64,000 nt of DNA. It comes from an uncultured Eubacteriales bacterium (GTDB lineage: Bacteria > Bacillota > Clostridia > Oscillospirales > CAG-272). How positions within the stretch are numbered: the first letter of the stretch is position 1; every line of letters begins with the position of its first letter. The translations under genes were made by a program, and so were the position numbers. A model generated the notes under the pieces. It was given only the letters and a program-made list of their open reading frames with translations. It was not told the DNA's origin and did no database searches. The DNA lies in NCBI GenBank assembly GCA_900542425.1, contig UQNQ01000005.1:21895-85894 (forward strand), given 5' to 3'. Positions 1 through 8,766 of this stretch are shown here, in pieces.

Positions 1-952
1 CGGCTTCTTCTCTGATTGCTGCGGAAAGATTGCCATGATGGATATAGAAAATATCATCCTCATGACGGCGTTCGGCGATCTGACGCAGTGTGGCGGTGAC
101 ATATTCCGTTTCCTCACGGGAATTGGAAAAAACAATACTTTTTTTATCCTTTACACAATCGTAAAGATATTCATATCCGGCGTCGATATCGATCCGTTTT
201 TCAGGATACTCGGCTGCGGGATGTTCTCTTTCTTTTGTGTTGTCTTCCACATAAAAATGCTCGAGTGCAAGACGCCACAGGCTTTTTCCGGAACCGGAAG
301 GGGGAATCTGCGTAGGCTTTCCCGTATTGCCGGTCAGCCATTTTCCGGCGAGTACCGGATCTCCTATGGTGGCGGAAAGACCGATTCGTCGCGGATGATA
401 TCTGATGATCTCCCGGATTCTGTCCAGCTGGCAGAGAATCTGATTGCCGCGGTCTGCTCCCATCAGAGTATGGATTTCATCTATGATGACATATTTGAGT
501 CCGCCCAAAAGACGGATGATGTCAGAACGGCGGTTCATAAGCATACTCTCTAAAGATTCCGGCGTAATTTGCAGTACACCGGCAGGATTGCGGATCAAAC
601 GATTTTTGTGAGAAGCTGCAACATCGCCATGCCAATGAAACACGGGGATTCCACTGTCCCGCAGAAGCGTGTCAATACGCTCGAACTGGTCGTTGATAAG
701 ACTTTTCAAAGGTGCGATATAGAGAACTTCTACCGTGCCGCAGCCGGATTCCTCAAGCTCGGAAACGATAGGAAAAAACACGGCCTCGGTTTTCCCGGAT
801 GCCGTGTCGGAGCAGAGAATCAAATTGTCATCCGACTCAAAAATTACGCGTGCGGCAGCAATTTGAATCGGACGCAGCTCCTTCCATCCGTTTGCATAGA
901 TGAAATCCTGCACAAGAGGGGAAAAGCGTTCGAAAATTTCGTTTGGATTCAT
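1..952 (-). CDS. Lhr-like DEAD/DEAH-box superfamily 2 helicase, N-terminal part (cut by window edge)
   Basis: Reading the reverse strand from an ATG at 952 gives 317 codons with no stop before the window edge, so the C-terminus lies outside. The helicase motifs are in order: ASGKTE (Walker A, residues 51-56), IAPLKSLINDQ (motif Ia), IIDEIH (Walker B/DEIH), GLSATIGDP (motif III), then KSIVFSNSREETE, which opens the second RecA-like domain. This pattern fits the Lhr/large-helicase-related branch of ATP-dependent nucleic acid helicases. A GAGG ribosome binding site precedes the ATG. The GNAT gene ends about 10 bp upstream, so the two are probably cotranscribed. The exact substrate (DNA repair or RNA processing) cannot be told from this part. 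Confidence 0.88.
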   Translation of the reverse strand, partial: MNPNEIFERFSPLVQDFIYANGWKELRPIQIAAARVIFESDDNLILCSDTASGKTEAVFFPIVSELEESGCGTVEVLYIAPLKSLINDQFERIDTLLRDSGIPVFHWHGDVAASHKNRLIRNPAGVLQITPESLESMLMNRRSDIIRLLGGLKYVIIDEIHTLMGADRGNQILCQLDRIREIIRYHPRRIGLSATIGDPVLAGKWLTGNTGKPTQIPPSGSGKSLWRLALEHFYVEDNTKEREHPAAEYPEKRIDIDAGYEYLYDCVKDKKSIVFSNSREETEYVTATLRQIAERRHEDDIFYIHHGNLSAAIREEA

Positions 953-962
953 GATTTTATCC

Positions 963-1466
963 TCACAAATCATATGTCATCGCGGGAAATGATTTTCTCA
1001 GATACCAGTAATCGTGTTCCCACAAATGAACAAGCCGCATTTTGACAAATCCGGCTTTGCGGTATACGGAAAGAGCAGCAGGATTCCCCGGACTTGCCAG
1101 CACACGCACAGCAGAACCGCCTTTTTCCCGGCATAGGGTAATGGCGGCTGTCAGCGCCTTATGTCCGGCCCCTTTTCCCTGATAATCAGGATGAATCCCG
1201 AATCTGGCAAAATCAAAAGGATGTGTTCCGTCGGACGGGTCGGATAGCATGTCAAGTTCGCCGGTCTCGCCAAGCGAGAGCAGTCCGATGACGTTTCCGT
1301 CTGTCTCGATCCGGTAAAGGGCGCCGCTGCGGATATCCTCTGCTAAAATTTCTGAATTGGGATAATTATGATCCCATGTGCTGCCTTCTGTTGTTGCCGC
1401 AGCTTTGCAAATGGAGAGCAGATGCGGCAAATCTTCTGTTATCGCTTTCGTCAGACGAATTTCCAT
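963..1466 (-). CDS. GNAT-family N-acetyltransferase
   Basis: The protein has about 167 residues. The acetyl-CoA binding motif A is visible as YQGKGAGH (residues 95-102), preceded by the usual FGIHPDYQG strand and followed by the NPAALSVYRKAGF motif B region near the end. It should transfer an acetyl group from acetyl-CoA to an amine. The substrate is unknown. I chose the second ATG (1466) because AAAGGAG lies 6 bp before it, while an in-frame ATG at 1472 overlaps that site. It is first in a two-gene unit with the Lhr-like helicase. The 160-bp gap upstream holds a long hairpin. Confidence 0.85.
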   Translation of the reverse strand: MEIRLTKAITEDLPHLLSICKAAATTEGSTWDHNYPNSEILAEDIRSGALYRIETDGNVIGLLSLGETGELDMLSDPSDGTHPFDFARFGIHPDYQGKGAGHKALTAAITLCREKGGSAVRVLASPGNPAALSVYRKAGFVKMRLVHLWEHDYWYLRKSFPAMTYDL

Positions 1467-1504
1467 AAGCATCTCCTTTTGTTTTTGTTTTTCTTCGATG
1501 AATC

Positions 1505-1548
1505 ATCCCGCCCATGCCGGAAATTCGGCCACGGTGCGGGATTTTTTA
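1505..1548 (+). terminator. Hairpin with T-run, orientation unclear
   Basis: ATCCCGC pairs with GCGGGAT, and an inner GCCG pairs with CGGC. The stem is followed by TTTTTT on the plus strand. No plus-strand gene reads into it, so it may stop antisense transcription or simply form structure in the leader of the GNAT gene. Confidence 0.4.
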
Positions 1549-1625
1549 AATAGAATCAAAAAAGATATACAGTTAAAGTTCTTTAAACAGCTTTTTCAGA
1601 ACAAAATCATCTGCTGCAAGGCTGT

Positions 1626-2738
1626 TTATTTTTTTGTCACCGTAACGATGAAGCCGTCTACATTGTTTCCGGATATCTCATAGGTGCCCACGGATTCCGG
1701 CGGAATCGGAACAAAAGTGGTTGAATCTGCCGATACCGGAACATAATACACAAGATAATCGGTACCTTCAGCGGAAATTTCCAGCGGCTCTGACGGATAA
1801 GCATAATCTGTTTTCAGAAGTTCCAGATATTCTTCGAGACAAAGATTATTCTCCATCATATAGGACGCATGGGGAATTCCTACATAGCGGAAATGCCACG
1901 GCTCATCAAGAATGCCGGTCGTTTCGAATTTCGTGCCGTCATAACGGATCACAAATCCGTATTTTGCACAATTTTCCTCCATCCAAGCCTGCTCGGCATC
2001 TCGCATATCCACGGTTTTTCCGGATGAAGTGAAGACATTGAGGTCAATCGCATAACCGGTGTGATGCTCACTGTAACCCGGTTTTGCTACAAGATTTTCG
2101 TCTTCCGTTCCAACGGAATTGTTATAAAGCTCTGTTTGTTTTGCGGTGTTGCGATATCCGCTTGAGATGATAATGCGGTCGTCTTCTTTGGTGGAACCAA
2201 GCGTATCCGGATTGGCTTCAATTAGTGCCGAGAGCATATCCCGCAGAGGAGCTGCAATATCTCGGCGTATTTTGACATCAGCATCTTTCAACACAAAGAG
2301 GGAATTGTGCCCGGTAGAGCCATAAAGAGCGAGAAGCTTGGAGGAAATCGCATCCGTTTGGGTATAATTATGCTCAAAATTAACAAGTATCAGACTGCCG
2401 CTTGCCAGTTCCGAGGAGGAAATGCTTGTTTGCGTATAGCCGTCATTCCAAGTTCTGACGGATGGAATCTCACCGGTGGTTTCGCTGGTGGTGGTCGTTT
2501 CGTCCTGCTTGCCGTCGGAGACGGCATTTGCAATGGCTTTGATGGTGAGAACGAGCAGGGTAATGACGATTGCTACGATAACAACAAGAATGGCAAGTGC
2601 GAGCATCCCTTCCTTGTTTGGCTTGAACCGTATTTTCTTTTTCTGCGGCTGCCGGGAAGAATAGCCTTGGCTTGTGCTTCTGGCGCGTCTTTCGTTCTCA
2701 TATGTAGCCTGATCGGTTGGTTTTTTGTTTGCGTTCAT
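1626..2738 (-). CDS. Membrane-anchored D-Ala-D-Ala carboxypeptidase of the VanY type (peptidase M15B)
   Basis: This 370-residue protein has a basic cytoplasmic head, one membrane helix at residues 45-66 and an acidic/Ser/Thr linker, so the enzyme domain faces outward. The M15 zinc-peptidase motifs are present: SGYRNTAKQ, SEHHTGYAIDL (zinc His and Asp, near residue 227) and EPWHFRYVG (catalytic Glu and zinc His, near residue 280). Such enzymes trim the terminal D-alanine of peptidoglycan peptides. The start at 2738 is chosen because AAAGGAAAGGA lies just upstream; a longer frame to 2771 would contain that site. A related M15 protein lies at 31125-31931. The leader carries a terminator-like hairpin right after its promoter. 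Confidence 0.9.
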   Translation of the reverse strand: MNANKKPTDQATYENERRARSTSQGYSSRQPQKKKIRFKPNKEGMLALAILVVIVAIVITLLVLTIKAIANAVSDGKQDETTTTSETTGEIPSVRTWNDGYTQTSISSSELASGSLILVNFEHNYTQTDAISSKLLALYGSTGHNSLFVLKDADVKIRRDIAAPLRDMLSALIEANPDTLGSTKEDDRIIISSGYRNTAKQTELYNNSVGTEDENLVAKPGYSEHHTGYAIDLNVFTSSGKTVDMRDAEQAWMEENCAKYGFVIRYDGTKFETTGILDEPWHFRYVGIPHASYMMENNLCLEEYLELLKTDYAYPSEPLEISAEGTDYLVYYVPVSADSTTFVPIPPESVGTYEISGNNVDGFIVTVTKK

Positions 2739-2815
2739 GATCAAAACCGTTCCTTTCCTTTGCGTGCACATATACCGCTTTTTAGAGGGTGATTTTATCG
2801 CTTTAAAGCTTGTAC

Positions 2816-2835
2816 AAAAAACGGCTGCACAGCCG
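2816..2835 (-). terminator. Promoter-proximal hairpin with T6 in the leader of the VanY-type gene
   Basis: The inverted repeat CGGCTGTGCAGCCG (a 5-bp G/C-rich stem with a 4-base loop) is followed on the minus strand by TTTTTT. It begins about 11 bases after the predicted transcription start. On the plus strand the same hairpin is followed by another T-rich run, so it could work both ways. Confidence 0.55.
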
Positions 2836-2852
2836 ATTTTTTCTTTTTCTAC

Positions 2853-2881
2853 ATTATATTACATAATTTGAAATAAAACAA
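2853..2881 (-). promoter_or_regulatory. Sigma-A promoter for the VanY-type gene
   Basis: Read on the minus strand: -35 TTGTTT (2881-2876), 17-bp spacer, -10 TATAAT (2858-2853). The predicted start near 2846 is about 110 bases before the start codon. Confidence 0.65.
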
Positions 2882-2885
2882 GAGC

Positions 2886-3054
2886 AAACGCGAATTTACC
2901 AAAAATTTATTTTAATCAAAAAACTAAATTCAGGAGAATTCTTTGAAAATAAAAGATAATAGATTCTGAGTGTAGAACAGAGAAATCCTGCTTCCGGACA
3001 GAGAAAGGACTGATTTTCATATTTTGATGCGGAAAGAAAGATAAACAAAACGGC
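2886..3054. other. AT-rich intergenic stretch
   Basis: Between the two divergent promoters I see no convincing gene. Short open frames here lack a ribosome binding site and have poor composition. Confidence 0.5.
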
Positions 3055-3082
3055 TTGACAAATACGGAAAAAAAGATATAAT
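3055..3082 (+). promoter_or_regulatory. Consensus sigma-A promoter
   Basis: TTGACA (3055-3060), a 16-bp spacer and TATAAT (3077-3082) are a perfect match to both boxes. The predicted start is near 3089. A terminator hairpin begins only about 9 bases later. Confidence 0.8.
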
Positions 3083-3097
3083 GGTAAAAGAACTGTT

Positions 3098-3127
3098 TCC
3101 GAATAAAAATAATATTCGGATTTTTTT
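3098..3127 (+). terminator. Intrinsic terminator immediately downstream of a promoter
   Basis: TCCGAATA (3098-3105) pairs with TATTCGGA (3113-3120) across a 7-base loop and is followed by seven T residues. Transcripts from the 3055-3082 promoter would end after roughly 35-40 bases unless readthrough occurs. Confidence 0.75.
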
Positions 3128-3203
3128 CGCGATTTCAGAAAAAACATGCCGATAAATATCGTTTTGAAATATTCCCCCTGTATGATTGCATGAAAATAAA
3201 TTT

Positions 3204-3234
3204 GACAAAAAATGTGCTATCAATAATTTTTTTG
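3204..3234 (+). promoter_or_regulatory. Possible second promoter for the Cys/His-repeat gene
   Basis: A TTGACA box is followed about 16 bp later by TAATTT. The -35 is perfect and the -10 is weak. It could supply transcripts that bypass the upstream terminator. Confidence 0.4.
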
Positions 3235-3297
3235 CACGCCTAATGTTTATAGAAATTCGGCATGTGTCTCAACACAAAATTTCAGAGGAGAAAAAAT

Positions 3298-5556
3298 ATG
3301 AAAAAGTTTTTAACCTTTTTGCTTGCATTTTCCTTGTGTTTGACTGTACTTGGTACATATGGCTTTGAGAGCCCGGTGGTCTGCACGGATGAGTCATGCG
3401 ATGAGCATAATCATGCCGGACATGTACTCTTGGCTGCGGATACTACGGATTACTTGACGGCGCGAGTGGAAAAGCAGGAGTATAACGCAACAAAGGGTAC
3501 ATTTACTGTCATCGTCGAAATTGATTCCATGACAGGAAACAAAATCAGTGGCGGTACGGTTACCATACGGACAAGCGGACAGCTTCTCCAGAAACCTACT
3601 TTAGGTTCTAGTTATTTGTTTGGCATATTTGTTTCGGAGGATGAAGTTACTTCGTCTTCTACAAGTTCTTATACTTCGGTTACCATCAAAATTCCAGAGT
3701 CAGGAGAGGATTCCCGATCTTCTTTCGGTTCGATCACACTCGTTTATTCGGTCAATCCGGATTATGTCGATTTTACTTGGATGAGAGAACAGATGCTGAC
3801 CATTTCCGGCAGCGCGAAAAAAGCGGATGGAACAACATTGGTTTTTGATCCCTCGCCTACGACGTTAGACGTATATGTATGTAATCATAATAACATTGTA
3901 ACAAGAATTGTCAAGGCAGCTACCTGTGAGGATTCCGGTATTCAAGAGAGCTACTGTACCATATGCGGATATGTGTCAGAGAGAAAAGAGATCATGCCGA
4001 TTCCCCATGACTACGATTATACAACTATCAGTGGGTATCTTGGTCAAGAACCGATTTATCCCACCTGCACGACATCCGGCCGAGGAATTTGTAAATGTAA
4101 AATGTGCGGTAAGTGGAGCGATTGGATGACCGTCCCTCCGACGGGTCATACATGGGGCGAGCGTTATGAGGTCGCCGGTGTATTTTATCATAAATGCAAA
4201 GAGTGCGAGCTTATTGAGAAAATGGAAAACCAATGTCCGCATGATTTGGATAACTATGAATTGATTCATGTCATCGAGGAATCGACCTGTGAAAAAGCTG
4301 GTTCCGGCATGTATCAGTGTCCTGATTGTGGACAGACAGAGATCAGAGATCTTCCTTTGGCACACAAATTCGGAAGTTGGACGACGATTAAAGAAGCAAC
4401 CTGTACAACAGTGGGAAGCCAGAGCCATACCTGTACGATCTGCGGAAAAACCGAGACAGAAACCATTCCCGCGACGGGACACAGCTATGGAAATTGGGTA
4501 ATTACCAAAGAGGCAACTTGTCTTTCCACCGGATTACGGTCGCGTACCTGCTCAGCTTGCGGCAATGTTGAGACGGAAACGATTCCGGCAACAGGGCACA
4601 CTTTCGGCGCTTGGACAATAGTAAACAACCCCACCTGCATTTCCACGGGAACACAGATGCGTTATTGTGTATACTGCGGGAAAGCAGAAACTCAAACGCT
4701 CCCAACAACGGGACATACCTTCGGTGTATGGTCTGTTACTACTCCCTCCACCTGCACAGAAGAAGGAACGGAGACACGTATCTGTTCTGTATGCGGTGAA
4801 GAAGAACAAAGATCGGTTGCTGTGAATCCGAATGCGCATTCCTATGGGGAATGGAAAGTTACCAGCGCCAAAACCTGTATTACCGACGGTGTGAAGGAAC
4901 GCACCTGTGAACTTTGCGGACATGTGGAGAGCGCAGTGGATGAATGTACTGGACATGTATTCGGAGAACCTACGGTCAGCGGAAAGGTAACCACAAAGAC
5001 CTGCAGTGTGTGCGGCTATTCGGAGGCTACCAAAACCGTCAAGGACGGTGTAGAGAAGACGCTTACAAGTGTCGGTGGTTCTTTGTTTGTGACGGGCAGT
5101 GCTGCGTCTGGAAATCTTGATTTTGAGATTGGAATTATGCCGCTTGACCGGTTTGAAGAATATAAGAATTATATGCAGGGGCATATTACAGGCGGAGAGA
5201 TGTTTGCCGGCTACGATTATAAGCTGCTCTCCAACGGCACGAAAGTATCTCTTGCTCAAGGTATGGAGCTTACCCTGAAGCTTGACGCTTCCTTAGAGGA
5301 TTATGATGTGAATTTTGTTGTTCTCAACAGCTCCGGTGCTTATTCCACATTAGGTGATTACAGCAGAAAAGGACTGAACGTCACAATTGATGGAGACGAT
5401 TTGACCGGCGCCGAGATGATCTTTGTTGTAAAGGGTGAGGAAAACAGTCCTAATATTGTGCTCCCAATTATTATTGCTGTCTTTACGCTTGTGATTGCGG
5501 GAGCTGCCGTATACTTTATCATGGCAAAAAGCAAAAAGAAAAATAATACATTTTAA
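3298..5556 (+). CDS. Secreted, membrane-anchored protein with about eight Cys/His repeats
   Basis: The 752-residue protein starts at the ATG preceded by AGAGGAG. A signal peptide (residues 1 to about 23) is followed by a short Cys/His-rich stretch and a beta-rich region up to residue 194. Residues 195-585 hold about eight to nine units of some 40 residues. Each carries a single Cys, a Gly, a CxxC pair, a Thr/Glu-rich strand and a closing PATGH-like end, for example TCTICGKTETETIPATGH. The pattern Cys...CxxC...His suggests a small metal- or disulfide-stabilised module. A beta-rich domain follows, then a membrane helix (about 719-741) and a basic tail. Similar repeats are common in secreted proteins of gut Firmicutes, but I know no assigned function. 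A strong terminator follows. Confidence 0.85.
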   Translation: MKKFLTFLLAFSLCLTVLGTYGFESPVVCTDESCDEHNHAGHVLLAADTTDYLTARVEKQEYNATKGTFTVIVEIDSMTGNKISGGTVTIRTSGQLLQKPTLGSSYLFGIFVSEDEVTSSSTSSYTSVTIKIPESGEDSRSSFGSITLVYSVNPDYVDFTWMREQMLTISGSAKKADGTTLVFDPSPTTLDVYVCNHNNIVTRIVKAATCEDSGIQESYCTICGYVSERKEIMPIPHDYDYTTISGYLGQEPIYPTCTTSGRGICKCKMCGKWSDWMTVPPTGHTWGERYEVAGVFYHKCKECELIEKMENQCPHDLDNYELIHVIEESTCEKAGSGMYQCPDCGQTEIRDLPLAHKFGSWTTIKEATCTTVGSQSHTCTICGKTETETIPATGHSYGNWVITKEATCLSTGLRSRTCSACGNVETETIPATGHTFGAWTIVNNPTCISTGTQMRYCVYCGKAETQTLPTTGHTFGVWSVTTPSTCTEEGTETRICSVCGEEEQRSVAVNPNAHSYGEWKVTSAKTCITDGVKERTCELCGHVESAVDECTGHVFGEPTVSGKVTTKTCSVCGYSEATKTVKDGVEKTLTSVGGSLFVTGSAASGNLDFEIGIMPLDRFEEYKNYMQGHITGGEMFAGYDYKLLSNGTKVSLAQGMELTLKLDASLEDYDVNFVVLNSSGAYSTLGDYSRKGLNVTIDGDDLTGAEMIFVVKGEENSPNIVLPIIIAVFTLVIAGAAVYFIMAKSKKKNNTF

Positions 5557-5571
5557 ATAAAAATCTTTAAA

Positions 5572-5605
5572 AGAACCGTAGGGCTGATGCCCTGCGGTTC
5601 TTTTT
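5572..5605 (+). terminator. Intrinsic terminator after the Cys/His-repeat gene
   Basis: AGAACCGTAGGGC pairs with GCCCTGCGGTTCT across a TGAT loop (one G-T pair) and is followed by T5. Confidence 0.9.
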
Positions 5606-5721
5606 ACTATGAATAAAGAATTTCATACATATTTTAAGGCCGAAAGCGGCTCACCTTTTGCTGATTTTCGAGTTCTGCTGTTTTTTCCAAAATCATTTCT
5701 CACAAAAAATCCGATTTGATG

Positions 5722-5750
5722 TTGATTCTGAGGGATTTTTATTGTATAAT
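5722..5750 (+). promoter_or_regulatory. Promoter of pcrA
   Basis: TTGATT (5722-5727), a 17-bp spacer and TATAAT (5745-5750). The start near 5757 leaves a leader of about 57 bases. Confidence 0.75.
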
Positions 5751-5813
5751 TATAATAAAAGGCGATAAAAGTAGGCATACGAATCGCTCATTTATGAAAT
5801 GGAAGGTATGGAA

Positions 5814-8213
5814 ATGTCAAATCAAGAATACGGAGCGTTGAAGAGCCGATACCTTGCGGCAAAAAGAGCGCTGTTTGATCGGAAATACGGATTTCTCAAT
5901 GAGAAACAGCGGGAAGCGGTTTATACCGTAGACGGACCTCTGCTGGTCCTTGCGGGAGCCGGTACCGGAAAAACGACGCTGCTTGTCAATCGAATTGCAT
6001 ACATACTCCAATACGGAAACGCCTATTTTAGTGATATGGTTCCGGAAATGGTGGATGAAAATTCAGTCAAAGAGTTGGAATCAGCGATTTCCTGTGAAAG
6101 TGATGATTTGGATCGGATTTTGGAAAGCTTTTCCGTTTCGGATGCTGCCCCATGGAATATTCTTAGTATTACCTTTACCAACAAAGCTGCAAATGAAATG
6201 AAATCACGTTTGGAGAAGCTGGTTGGGGAATCTGCGAATGATCTTTGGTGCGGAACCTTTCATTCCATGTGTTTAAGAATCCTTCGTTCCCATGCGGATA
6301 AAATCGGATTTGACAGAAGTTTTGCCATATATGATGCAGAGGATTCGAAAAAAGTTATCTCGGATTGCATGAAACAGCTGAATATCGATGAGAAGATAAT
6401 CCCCGCTAAATTGATTATGACGCAAATCAGTATGGCAAAAAACCGTTTGATGACGCCGCACGATTTCGATGCTGAGGTTGGTAGTGACTATAAGCTTCAG
6501 CAGATATCCTCGCTTTATACGTTGTATCAAAGCAAGCTTGAGGAATCCATGGCGGTGGATTTTGATGATATTATTATGAAAACCGTTTTGCTTTTGCGTC
6601 AGAATGAGGAAGTTCGCTTCTATTATCAGAATAAATTTCGTTATGTTCTGGTTGATGAATTTCAGGATACCAATTTTGCACAGTTTGAACTGGCGGTTCT
6701 GTTATCCGGCGGATATGAAAACTTGATGGTTGTGGGAGACGATGACCAGAGCATTTATAAATTCCGAGGCGCGACGATTGAAAATATTCTGCATTTTGAT
6801 GAAAAAGTGCCGGGCGCGAAGGTGATTAAATTAGAAGAAAATTATCGGTCGACGGAAAACATACTGAATGCGGCGAATTCTGTTATTCGGCATAACTTCG
6901 GAAGACGCGGTAAGGAGCTTTGGTCAAAAAAAGGAGACGGTGAAAAGGTTTTTGTCAAACAATTTGATAATCAGAATGAGGAAGCAAAATTCATTGTCAA
7001 TAAAACGATGGAGCTAGTGATCCGGGAAAAACGAAAATACGGTGATTTTGCCGTGCTTTATCGTACGAATGCACAATCCAACGCCATTGAAAATGTATTG
7101 ATGAAGAGCGGAATTCCGTATCGTGTTGTCGGCGGAAGGCGTTTTTATGAACGAAAAGAGATCAAAGATATTCTCGCTTATTTGTGTGTGGTAAATAATC
7201 CGAGTGATAATCTCAGACTTGAGCGTATTATCAATGAACCGAAGCGAAAAATCGGAGATGCTACCATGACAGCAGTGCGCACGATTGCGGAAAGCGGAAA
7301 TACCACAGGAGGTATTTTCGGTGTTATGGAGCATGCAGAAGATTATCCGGCAATAGCGAAAGCGCAAAGCAAATTCGGTCCGTTTGTGGAATTGATTCAT
7401 TCACTGCAAAAAGCTGCAGGGACAAAGAAACTTTCCGAGGTTGTGCGTGACGTGATTGAAAAGTCCGGCTATATGGCAATGCTTCTTGCGGCGGAAGAAA
7501 ACGGTGAGGGATCGGAACGCCGTGAAAACGTTGAAGAATTCATTTCCAACGCCATGGAATATGAGCAAAGAAACGAAACTGCGACGCTGGGTGGATTCCT
7601 TGAGGAAATTTCGCTTGTGACGGATATTGATAATTATGATGGGGAAGCAGAAGCGGTTGTTTTGATGACCATTCACAGTTCCAAAGGATTGGAGTTCCCC
7701 GTTGTATTTCTACCGGGGATGGAGGAGGGAATCTTCCCAAGTCAAATGTCGGCGTTTTCTGCCGATGAAATGGAGGAAGAACGCAGACTTGCCTATGTAG
7801 CGCTTACGCGTGCAGAACAAAGGGTATATGCTCTTTGTGTCAGAGAGCGGCTTTTGTATGGTAGAACTCAGTACAATCCGAAATCACGTTTCCTTGATGA
7901 AATCGGAGAGGAGTTCAAAACGGAGGAGCTTGCATCTCCCAAACCGAAATTCCGGACGGAATTTGGCGAGAAGACAAAAAAATATGTGTTTTCCAGTGAA
8001 TTTAACTCTCAGTCAGCACTGACCGGCAATGTGGGCAAGACAAAAGCAGCGGAAACTTTTCTTGTAGGAGATCGTGTAAGCCATTATATGTTCGGGGAAG
8101 GGACCGTTCTTTCCGTGCGTGAAATGGGAGCGGATATTTTGTATGAAATTGCTTTTGATACAGTCGGTACCAAAAAACTGATGGCAACATATGCAAAACT
8201 GAAAAGGGCATAA
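5814..8213 (+). CDS. pcrA: ATP-dependent DNA helicase PcrA/UvrD (superfamily 1)
   Basis: This 799-residue helicase unwinds DNA 3'-5' in nucleotide excision repair and replication restart. It shows the Q motif (LNEKQREAV), Walker A AGAGTGKTT near residue 50, ITFTNKAANEM (motif Ia), VDEFQDTN (motif II), GDDDQSIYKFRGA (motif III), ENYRST (motif IV), IHSSKGLEFPVVFLPGMEEGIFP (motif V, in two parts) and YVALTRAEQ (motif VI). It is somewhat longer than Bacillus PcrA because of an insert after motif I and a C-terminal linker ending in a small Tudor-like domain (VGDRVSHYMFGEGTV). Three Met codons stand close together. The one at 5814 has GGAAGG seven bases upstream and is preferred. Confidence 0.93.
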   Translation: MSNQEYGALKSRYLAAKRALFDRKYGFLNEKQREAVYTVDGPLLVLAGAGTGKTTLLVNRIAYILQYGNAYFSDMVPEMVDENSVKELESAISCESDDLDRILESFSVSDAAPWNILSITFTNKAANEMKSRLEKLVGESANDLWCGTFHSMCLRILRSHADKIGFDRSFAIYDAEDSKKVISDCMKQLNIDEKIIPAKLIMTQISMAKNRLMTPHDFDAEVGSDYKLQQISSLYTLYQSKLEESMAVDFDDIIMKTVLLLRQNEEVRFYYQNKFRYVLVDEFQDTNFAQFELAVLLSGGYENLMVVGDDDQSIYKFRGATIENILHFDEKVPGAKVIKLEENYRSTENILNAANSVIRHNFGRRGKELWSKKGDGEKVFVKQFDNQNEEAKFIVNKTMELVIREKRKYGDFAVLYRTNAQSNAIENVLMKSGIPYRVVGGRRFYERKEIKDILAYLCVVNNPSDNLRLERIINEPKRKIGDATMTAVRTIAESGNTTGGIFGVMEHAEDYPAIAKAQSKFGPFVELIHSLQKAAGTKKLSEVVRDVIEKSGYMAMLLAAEENGEGSERRENVEEFISNAMEYEQRNETATLGGFLEEISLVTDIDNYDGEAEAVVLMTIHSSKGLEFPVVFLPGMEEGIFPSQMSAFSADEMEEERRLAYVALTRAEQRVYALCVRERLLYGRTQYNPKSRFLDEIGEEFKTEELASPKPKFRTEFGEKTKKYVFSSEFNSQSALTGNVGKTKAAETFLVGDRVSHYMFGEGTVLSVREMGADILYEIAFDTVGTKKLMATYAKLKRA

Positions 8214-8252
8214 TAAAACGGATGCGGCAAACGCCGTACAGAAAGTGAACCT

Positions 8253-8300
8253 AAAAAGAAGAAGTCCTCTCATTTTTCGATGAGAGGACTTCTTCTTTTT
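8253..8300. terminator. Bidirectional terminator between convergent genes
   Basis: A perfect stem AAAGAAGAAGTCCTCTCAT / ATGAGAGGACTTCTTCTTT has A-rich and T-rich flanks, so it ends both pcrA and the minus-strand DUF4177 gene. Confidence 0.92.
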
Positions 8301-8338
8301 AATGAAAAATAGTTCACTGGAGAGAAATTTCCGCGCGA

Positions 8339-8563
8339 TTATGAACGGGAGGCAGCATCCGTTTCTTTTTCAAAAATAAGATCCATTTCTTCTATATGGC
8401 CGGTCCCTCTTTGCACGGCAGGGAAAAATCCAACGTACCGCCAGCCGTTTTCCGCCCGTGTCCGAATGACAGAGCGGTACTGCTCACTATCGTAGCGGTT
8501 CCCGCCGAAAGGATTCCATCCGGACATTTCAATTTGAATCCGTTCAAATTCGTATATATACAT
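8339..8563 (-). CDS. Small DUF4177-like protein
   Basis: The protein has 74 residues and begins MYIYEFERIQIEMSG. AAGGAGA stands 7 bases before the ATG. The pattern of an aromatic N-terminal strand, a central YRSVIRTRAENGWRYVGFFPAV helix-strand unit and a final strand LIFEKE fits the DUF4177 family of small cytoplasmic proteins of unknown role. A longer open frame to 8686 exists but lacks a ribosome binding site at its start. Confidence 0.75.
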   Translation of the reverse strand: MYIYEFERIQIEMSGWNPFGGNRYDSEQYRSVIRTRAENGWRYVGFFPAVQRGTGHIEEMDLIFEKETDAASRS

Positions 8564-8766
8564 GTTATTGTCTCCTTCTATTATCTTTTCGATAAAATTT
8601 ATTTCGGAGATGGCAGATTTGCAGAATGTGCGATATTTAAAAAAATGCGGATATAGCTTCGGTATGATTCCAAGTTCATCAAGCATTCTGTATGATAACG
8701 CATCCTTGCTGTTTGATAAACGGCGAAATATACGGATAGGATAGTTTTGAAAAGAGATCGCTGCGG

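Noticed and set aside
35..1045. Two plus-strand open frames at the window start
   Set aside because: They are antisense to the Lhr-like helicase, whose motifs are clear on the minus strand.
2896..3223. Short minus-strand frames of 68-83 codons between the divergent promoters
   Set aside because: They are AT-rich, lack ribosome binding sites and overlap the promoter and terminator of the plus-strand gene.
4380..4980. Possible CRISPR or DNA repeat array
   Set aside because: The similarity is at the protein level (Cys/His repeats) and the DNA units diverge, with no spacers.
4552..5259. 235-codon minus frame inside the Cys/His-repeat gene
   Set aside because: The repeat structure on the plus strand explains the sequence; the minus frame has no signals.
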